64,000 bases of DNA from Candidatus Nitrosopumilus sp. (lineage in GTDB: Archaea > Thermoproteota > Nitrososphaeria > Nitrososphaerales > Nitrosopumilaceae): positions 186,001-250,000 of the forward strand of contig QOOS01000001.1 in the NCBI GenBank assembly GCA_003331425.1. The letters run 5' to 3'. The position numbers and the translations under genes were made by a program. The notes below the pieces were generated by a model. It was not told the origin of the DNA, did not search any database, and worked only from the letters and a program-made list of their open reading frames with translations. Positions 58,020 through 64,000 of the stretch are shown here, piece after piece. How positions within the stretch are numbered: position 1 is the stretch's first letter; each line of letters begins with the position of its first letter.

Positions 58020-60881
58020 GTGATTTTGTATAGCGCCTCTACTGATAAGCAGACTCCACCTCCTGATACTGGAAAATTCATCAGATTAGCCATAATTGCT
58101 ATTATAGGAATTGTAATTTTTGCAATGGTTGGAAATCAAGCAGTAGTTTTATCAATGAATTTCACTGAATTTGGTGAACAATTCACAAAACCGCTTTACT
58201 ATACTGTTCTTTCAACTTTAATTTTATCAGCAATTGCCCTTATTCGTGTAAATATTTCTGGCAGATCCTCAATTTTTTGGTATGGTATCAATACTGCAAT
58301 TGGATTTATTGCTAGAGGCCCTCAACAATCTGTTTCAGCAGATATTGAAAGTTTTAGAGATTACAAATTAACATCTCCGCAATTCATTCTTTGGCAAATT
58401 ACTAAGATTCTCCTATTTGGTGCATTCTTTGCAAATATCATGTTTGGATTTGCAGCAATGTCATTTATCGATGGAAATACTTTGGGTGTTGAAAATTTAC
58501 CAAATTTATTTTCCTTACCATTTGTAACTCCTGAAACAAATCCAAACTATGCATCTGAAGAAGTAGTTCCAATGATTCCTGCATTAGTTATTTTAATTCC
58601 ACCTATTCTTGCAGCAATTGGTTTACGTTTAGTTTTGTATGTTGGTATTCATAGAATAATTGATGTAGTTACAACTTATTTGAAAGACTCTAAAGAAGGA
58701 AAACCACGTTATCTAAATTATGTTTCTACTATTGAAGGAATTTTTGGAATTGCAGTTTTATGGGTTGGAGTAAATCTTTTCTTTACTGATCAAATTGACT
58801 ATAATACAAGATATGTTATAGGTGGAACACTTGCTATTGGTGCAGCTTTAATTGCATTTTCAATTATTGATAGAATACGAGCACGAGTATTAACTCATAT
58901 GTTTAAGCGTGATGTGATTATTAGATTTGCAACAATTCTTCTAATTGGATTGATAGTTGGTGGTACTGTTGCAGTTAACAATAGTATTGCAGATGCTAAA
59001 AAAATTGAATTTTTAGGACCATATACTGCTCAACAAATTGGTGTCAATAGACATCTAGGAGAATTAAATGAAGTTCAAGAAAATATTCATGATGTTCAAC
59101 TAACATCCGTTTCTGCAAATAATATTAAAAATTATGTTAACCAAAATAGCGATGTACTAGATGTTATTCGAGTTTGGGACTGGGAAGCTGCATTTGCCAA
59201 ATTAAAACCTGAGATAGGATTAATTCCATATGTAGATTTTGAAGATAATGATATTCTTAGATTTAACAATACTTTGTATTGGACTGCTTCAATGAAACCA
59301 ATTTTACCAACTTCAGTTAGTCTTGATAATAGATGGTACAATGAACATCTTGTTTATACTCACGTTCCAGAAGGATTTTTGACTCTAGAAGCAACTGATG
59401 GTCAGATTGTTGATAGTGGTCAGTTTTTCAAACAAAGAGAAATTTACTATGGTGAAGGTGGGTTGTTTGAACAAACATGGTCTGGTTATCCAACTGGAAG
59501 AGGAGATACAAGTGCAGAATTAGGTGGCGTATCTTATTCTGGAATCGGAGGTCTAGATGTTCCACCACCACTAAGTTGGATATTTGAACCAAACTTTTTG
59601 CTTTCATTCCCGGGCGAATCTGTTCATATAATGAGATACAAAGATGTACATGATAGAATGGAAACATTGTATCCATATTTCTTATATGATCTGTTTGGAA
59701 AAGAATTGGACTCATTACCTGTAACTGATGGTAAAAATTCCTATTGGCTAATTCCATTAATTATTGGATTTGATACACGTGATGTTCCTTGGTCTGTTGG
59801 TAATCCGTATTTACGTTTAGTAGGTTATGCACTTGTTGATTCGTACAACGGAGATATACAATTATTGAAAACTGGAGATGACTTCTTTTCAGATATGTTT
59901 GCTGATCAATACTCTGAACAATTCAAACCAATACCAGCTTGGTTAGAGGAACAAATCAGATATCCAGTTGAATTATTTAATTGGAAAACAGAGATGTACA
60001 ATATTTACCACGTAACTGATGTTGAAACATTTATCCAAGCAAATGAATTTTATGAAATTCCACGAGGACTTGACACATACTATGTTGAAGCAAAACCTCC
60101 TGGATTTGAACAAACATCATTTTTGGGATTACTTTCATTGGAATTGAAAGGCTCACAAGGAAGAAATCTTGCAGGATATATGGTAGTTGAAAATGATCTT
60201 ACCAATTTAGGTAATTTACAATTTTATGAAATACCATTGGACTCTGAAACTAAATTAATTGGACCTACTGCAGTAAGAGAAGCTCTTGACAGAGATCCTG
60301 AATTTGCTCAATTAAAGACATTATTGAGGAATCCAAGAATTGGTGATAATATTTTGTATCGCGTAGGTGATCATGATGTGTACTTTATTCCTGTTTACAC
60401 AGCTGGCGCTGGTGGTGTAGTTGCACAATTAGGTACAATTGCAGCTGTTGGTGCAGCATTTAATGGAGAATACTTTGTAGGACTTGGTGATACTCAAGAA
60501 GAGGCATTTGAACAATATTTGAAAAAGGTATCAGGTGTAGCATCAACTACAACTACTGCAGATGATGATTATGTTGAATTACTAAAATCAGACAGAATTG
60601 ATATTATAAAATCTGTATTTGAAAACAATGAAATTGTTATTGCTGAACCAACATCAATTCAAATTCCATTATCATTTAATGAAGGTGAATTGTTCTTCTT
60701 TACTGAAGATGATCGTGCTGATACAGAGGAATTCTTATCCAAATTCATAGATGACTTTGTAAAACCACGAAGTGATAGAGTATTCATGTGGGAAGAAAAT
60801 GCAATTTTGAATATTGGAACTGTGTATGTGAAAGATGGATTACCTGAGATACATTATGTATCAATTGAGGTTGGCAACTAA
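58020..60881 (+). CDS. UPF0182 (COG1615) family large membrane protein
   Basis: Seven-TM N-terminus plus large external domain; RVWDWEAAFAKLKPEIGLIPYVDFEDNDI. Confidence 0.88.
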   Translation: MILYSASTDKQTPPPDTGKFIRLAIIAIIGIVIFAMVGNQAVVLSMNFTEFGEQFTKPLYYTVLSTLILSAIALIRVNISGRSSIFWYGINTAIGFIARGPQQSVSADIESFRDYKLTSPQFILWQITKILLFGAFFANIMFGFAAMSFIDGNTLGVENLPNLFSLPFVTPETNPNYASEEVVPMIPALVILIPPILAAIGLRLVLYVGIHRIIDVVTTYLKDSKEGKPRYLNYVSTIEGIFGIAVLWVGVNLFFTDQIDYNTRYVIGGTLAIGAALIAFSIIDRIRARVLTHMFKRDVIIRFATILLIGLIVGGTVAVNNSIADAKKIEFLGPYTAQQIGVNRHLGELNEVQENIHDVQLTSVSANNIKNYVNQNSDVLDVIRVWDWEAAFAKLKPEIGLIPYVDFEDNDILRFNNTLYWTASMKPILPTSVSLDNRWYNEHLVYTHVPEGFLTLEATDGQIVDSGQFFKQREIYYGEGGLFEQTWSGYPTGRGDTSAELGGVSYSGIGGLDVPPPLSWIFEPNFLLSFPGESVHIMRYKDVHDRMETLYPYFLYDLFGKELDSLPVTDGKNSYWLIPLIIGFDTRDVPWSVGNPYLRLVGYALVDSYNGDIQLLKTGDDFFSDMFADQYSEQFKPIPAWLEEQIRYPVELFNWKTEMYNIYHVTDVETFIQANEFYEIPRGLDTYYVEAKPPGFEQTSFLGLLSLELKGSQGRNLAGYMVVENDLTNLGNLQFYEIPLDSETKLIGPTAVREALDRDPEFAQLKTLLRNPRIGDNILYRVGDHDVYFIPVYTAGAGGVVAQLGTIAAVGAAFNGEYFVGLGDTQEEAFEQYLKKVSGVASTTTTADDDYVELLKSDRIDIIKSVFENNEIVIAEPTSIQIPLSFNEGELFFFTEDDRADTEEFLSKFIDDFVKPRSDRVFMWEENAILNIGTVYVKDGLPEIHYVSIEVGN

Positions 60882-61424
60882 TTGCTTCTAGTTGTTGATA
60901 ATGGTTCTATCTACACAAAACAACTAACAGATTTCTTAACTCAAAAAAAATTTTCTTTTGAAAAATATACTCCTAATACTTTAGAATTAAATTCATTAAA
61001 AAAATATGAATCAATAATTTTATCTGGAAGAAGAAAAAATGATAAAAAAATTAATGAAATAAATTCAAAAGTTATAAAATATTCAATTGATAATAATAAA
61101 AAATTACTTGGTATTTGTTATGGAGCTGAAATATTAGCTCTTACTTTAGGGGGTACTATTAGAAAATCAACTTCTATTCAAAAAGGTGATGAAATTATTG
61201 AAATTTTAGAAAATAATTTAACTTCAAAAAAATCAATCACAGTTTTTGAAAGTCATGCTTTTGAAATTTCTAAATTACCACCTATGCTAATTACAACTGG
61301 AAAATCAAAAAATTGTAAATATGAAATTATTAAACATAAGGAAAAATCAATTTTTGGAACTCAATTCCATCCTGAAATGAGTATTGATGGCAATAATTTA
61401 ATTGAAAATTTTTGTTCACTCTGA
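60882..61424 (+). CDS. guaA: Class I glutamine amidotransferase, GMP synthase subunit A-like
   Basis: LLGICYGAEILALTLGG, ESHAFEISKLPP, GTQFHPEM; TTG start. Confidence 0.85.
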   Translation: MLLVVDNGSIYTKQLTDFLTQKKFSFEKYTPNTLELNSLKKYESIILSGRRKNDKKINEINSKVIKYSIDNNKKLLGICYGAEILALTLGGTIRKSTSIQKGDEIIEILENNLTSKKSITVFESHAFEISKLPPMLITTGKSKNCKYEIIKHKEKSIFGTQFHPEMSIDGNNLIENFCSL

Positions 61425-61457
61425 TTGATTTAATAACTCTCAAAAATTCTTGTTTTT

Positions 61458-62420
61458 ATGGACGAAGAGGATCATCAATTACTCTTACCTTTAGTTGAAG
61501 ATGAAAATATTTGTCTTCCTTTACCGATTAATGTTGTATCTAGATATTGGAATGTTGAATTACCTATGGCTGAGGCTATCGATTCTGCAAAAAAATATTC
61601 TGATTTTAATGGAAGTATAATTATTGAAGGGATCGAACTTGCAGAAAGACATGGATTATCTTGTAAAATTGTTCATTCATCTTTAAATGAATTAAAAAAA
61701 ATTATTGATTCAGGAATACCACCAATTGTAATTCTTCCTGGAATTCCTGAAATTACACAACATGCTTCAATAATTACTGGTTATAATGAAGATGAAAAAA
61801 CAATTTTACATTATATTCAAAAAGGTAATCAAGAAGGAGAACAACAAGAAGGTGCAATACCTCAAGAAATTTTTGATAGAGAATGGTCAGAAGAAGGAAA
61901 ACTAATGATAATTATTTCACCTCCAGATATTTTATCAAAAATTACTTTAGAAAATGATTCTAAGAATAAATCTAATCGTTTATGTTTTGATTCTGAAAAA
62001 CAAAATATTTTACAAAATTATTCTGAAGCACTTTCATCTTTAAAACAATCTATAGAACTTGATCCAAATAATTCAACTGCACTACATTTGTATGCAACAA
62101 TGTTAAATCAACAAAAATCACCTGAATGTGTTTCATTTTATGAACAAAGTTTCAAAATTAATTCCAGATCATATTTAACATTTAATGGATTAGGAAATTT
62201 TTATTTAAAAACAAATGAATTTGAAAAAGCAGAAAATTTTTACAGTAAAGCAATTGAAATTAATCCAAAAAGATCTGCAAAAATTTACAAAAATCGTGCT
62301 TATCTACGTGAAAAATTAAATAAAAATTCTGATGCTAAGGAAGATCTTAAGTCATATTTGAAATATTTTCCAAAAGCACCTGATAGAGGAATAATAGAGC
62401 AGGCTATTAGAGAAATTTAA
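61458..62420 (+). CDS. C39-like peptidase domain fused to TPR repeats
   Basis: ENICLPLPINVVSRYW and QHASIITGYNEDEKTILHYI (C39-like), then TPR-like ALSSLKQSIELDPNNSTALHLYATML and FEKAENFYSKAIEINPKRSAKIYKNRAYL. Confidence 0.72.
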   Translation: MDEEDHQLLLPLVEDENICLPLPINVVSRYWNVELPMAEAIDSAKKYSDFNGSIIIEGIELAERHGLSCKIVHSSLNELKKIIDSGIPPIVILPGIPEITQHASIITGYNEDEKTILHYIQKGNQEGEQQEGAIPQEIFDREWSEEGKLMIIISPPDILSKITLENDSKNKSNRLCFDSEKQNILQNYSEALSSLKQSIELDPNNSTALHLYATMLNQQKSPECVSFYEQSFKINSRSYLTFNGLGNFYLKTNEFEKAENFYSKAIEINPKRSAKIYKNRAYLREKLNKNSDAKEDLKSYLKYFPKAPDRGIIEQAIREI

Positions 62421-62494
62421 TGCGGAATACGGGATTTGAACCCGTGACCTTCAGCTTGGGAAGCTGACGTCATACCAGACTAAACTAATTCCGC
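62421..62494 (-). tRNA. tRNA-Gly (anticodon CCC)
   Basis: GCGGAAT/ATTCCGC acceptor stem, T arm ACGGGTTCAAATCCCGT, anticodon arm TCAGC-TTCCCAA-GCTGA. Confidence 0.95.
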
Positions 62495-62529
62495 TTACTA
62501 TTTTTTTTAAATATGATTAAATATCTTAA

Positions 62530-62718
62530 TTGCGAATATACTGCATGGATGCAAAATGTCCTGAATGTGAAAGAGTTGCAATTTTGGATGATGATGTTAC
62601 TAGAGTGAAGTGCCCTCATTGTAATTTTGAAGCAGATTATGACACGTATCTTGAGATAATGAAAGATCATGCTATGAACATGGCATCAGATTATATTCCA
62701 GATCGACCTGGTATGTGA
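62530..62718 (+). CDS. Small zinc-ribbon protein
   Basis: CPECERVAILDDDVTRVKCPHCNFEADYDTY. Confidence 0.7.
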   Translation: MRIYCMDAKCPECERVAILDDDVTRVKCPHCNFEADYDTYLEIMKDHAMNMASDYIPDRPGM

Positions 62719-62841
62719 TTACCAATAATTGCCTTTATCTGAACAATCTAAATGGGCTCCACAATTTGGACAAAACATATGACACGCTTGCATGTCAACC
62801 ATTTTATTTTCACATCTCGGACATGTGATTTCTTCTTTCAT
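62719..62841 (-). CDS. Small zinc-ribbon protein (40 aa)
   Basis: Below track cutoff; MKEEITCPRCENKMVDMQACHMFCPNCGAHLDCSDKGNYW*. Confidence 0.65.
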   Translation of the reverse strand: MKEEITCPRCENKMVDMQACHMFCPNCGAHLDCSDKGNYW

Positions 62842-62915
62842 GACTATCTATGGAATTATTGATTTAAAAATAATGTCCAAAGGTTAATTAGTACTTCAAC
62901 TTTTTTTTCGAATAC

Positions 62916-63314
62916 TTGGCAAACTTCAAGCTTACAATATCAGATATCAAAGGAAAGTCTCTATCTAAGGAACTAAAAGATAGTGATGCAAATCCATTAT
63001 TAGGATTAGAATTAGGAAATGAAACAGATGCAGCAGTTGTTGGTCTTAGTGGAAAATTAAAACTAACTGGTGGTAGCGATAAATCTGGTGTTCCTATGAG
63101 AGATGATGTTCATGGTTCTGCAAGAAAACGTGTTTTACTTTCAAAAGGTGTTGGATTACAAGATGCAGAACATGGTGATCGAGTAAGAAAATTAATTCGT
63201 GGAAATATAATCTCTGAAGAAATTTATCAAATAAATTGTAAATTTGATGGTGAATTACCAGTTGAAGCACCTGCAGAAGAACCAGCTGCAGAAACTGAAG
63301 ATAAGAAAGAATAA
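62916..63314 (+). CDS. rps6e: Ribosomal protein S6e
   Basis: FKLTISDIKGKSLSKEL, LKLTGGSDKSGVPMRDDVHGSARKRVLLSKGVGL. Confidence 0.95.
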   Translation: MANFKLTISDIKGKSLSKELKDSDANPLLGLELGNETDAAVVGLSGKLKLTGGSDKSGVPMRDDVHGSARKRVLLSKGVGLQDAEHGDRVRKLIRGNIISEEIYQINCKFDGELPVEAPAEEPAAETEDKKE

Positions 63315-63345
63315 CTTAACATATACCGATTCTATATTTTGACTC

Positions 63346-64000
63346 ATGCATTGGCGAGAAACGCTTCCTGATTGGTACATCAAAAAATATGGTTATCAAC
63401 CATGTGTCAATATAGGAACTTCAGGACATGTAGATCATGGAAAAACTAGTCTAATTCAAGCATTAACAGGTTCATGGACAAGTGTACATAGTCAAGAATT
63501 AAAACGTGGAATTACAATACGTGTTGGTTATTCTGATGCTGCTTTTTACAAATGTAAAACATGTGAAGAACCGCTAGGATATTCTACAACTCCAAAATGT
63601 AATAATTGTGGAGATGAAAGTGAATTATCTCGAGTTGTAAGTTTTGTAGATAGTCCTGGACACGAAAGTTTGATGGCAAATATGCTTTCAGGTTCTGCAT
63701 TGATGGATGGAGCATTATTGTTAGTTGCAGCAAATGAACAAGTTCCAAGACCACAAACAAAAGAACATCTTTTAGCTCTGCAAACTCTTGGAATTAAACA
63801 AATAGTTGTACTTCAAAATAAAGTAGATTTACTTTCTCGTGATGAAGTATTAGCAAATTATAAAGAAATTACAAAATTTGTCAAGGACACTAATGCTGAA
63901 AAATCCCCAATCATTCCAATTTCTGCTCAATCTGGTTTAAATCTTGATGCATTAATTGGTTTAATAGAATCTACGATTAAAACACCTGAACGAGATGAAA
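63346..64000 (+). CDS. eif2g: Translation initiation factor 2 subunit gamma (truncated by window edge)
   Basis: ATG 63346: PCVNIGTSGHVDHGKTSLIQALTG, CNNCGDESELSRVVSFVDSPGHESLMANMLSGSALMDGALL, NKVDLL; open to window end. Confidence 0.95.
   Translation, partial: MHWRETLPDWYIKKYGYQPCVNIGTSGHVDHGKTSLIQALTGSWTSVHSQELKRGITIRVGYSDAAFYKCKTCEEPLGYSTTPKCNNCGDESELSRVVSFVDSPGHESLMANMLSGSALMDGALLLVAANEQVPRPQTKEHLLALQTLGIKQIVVLQNKVDLLSRDEVLANYKEITKFVKDTNAEKSPIIPISAQSGLNLDALIGLIESTIKTPERDE

Noticed and set aside
59428-59757. 109-aa antisense ORF within UPF0182 gene
   Set aside because: Antisense to a clear coding gene with no domain signal.
1-64000. CRISPR arrays, IS elements, prophage or defence islands
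   Set aside because: No regularly spaced repeats, transposase, integrase or defence-gene signatures seen; dense housekeeping gene content throughout.

Overview
AT-rich archaeal chromosome segment. Gene content (Orc1/Cdc6, PolD DP1, two Snf7/CdvB-like proteins, urease with an SSS-type urea transporter, AcnX-type phosphomevalonate dehydratase, cobalamin and archaeosine genes) fits an ammonia-oxidising Nitrososphaerota (Thaumarchaeota), Nitrosopumilus-like lineage. The left end looks like a replication origin: ORB-like boxes and TGTTAACA palindromes next to orc1/cdc6, followed by the PolD small subunit, and flanked by a membrane-anchored winged-helix protein, an AbrB-like protein, another winged-helix protein and a GTGATT-rich repeat field. 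Main modules after that: cyclophilin with a duplicated CLIATATYGS C-terminal module; Hsp20 and Cdc48; urease (ureABC divergent from ureEFGD) with transporter; sulfate assimilation genes (cysC, cysQ, cysH, sat); queE/folE/queC; cbiE/T/L/F; primase priL/priS; tRNA-Gly(CCC); S6e; and a partial aIF2-gamma at the right edge. Most of the window is ordinary core genome. The best leads are the origin-proximal cluster, three unannotated structured intergenic elements (about 27.2 kb, 38.5 kb and 50.2 kb), the duplicated C-terminal module, and two enzyme-family proteins that appear to have lost catalytic motifs (MurI-like, ThiI-like). No CRISPR, IS element or prophage was recognised. All calls come from reading the sequence; no searches were run.
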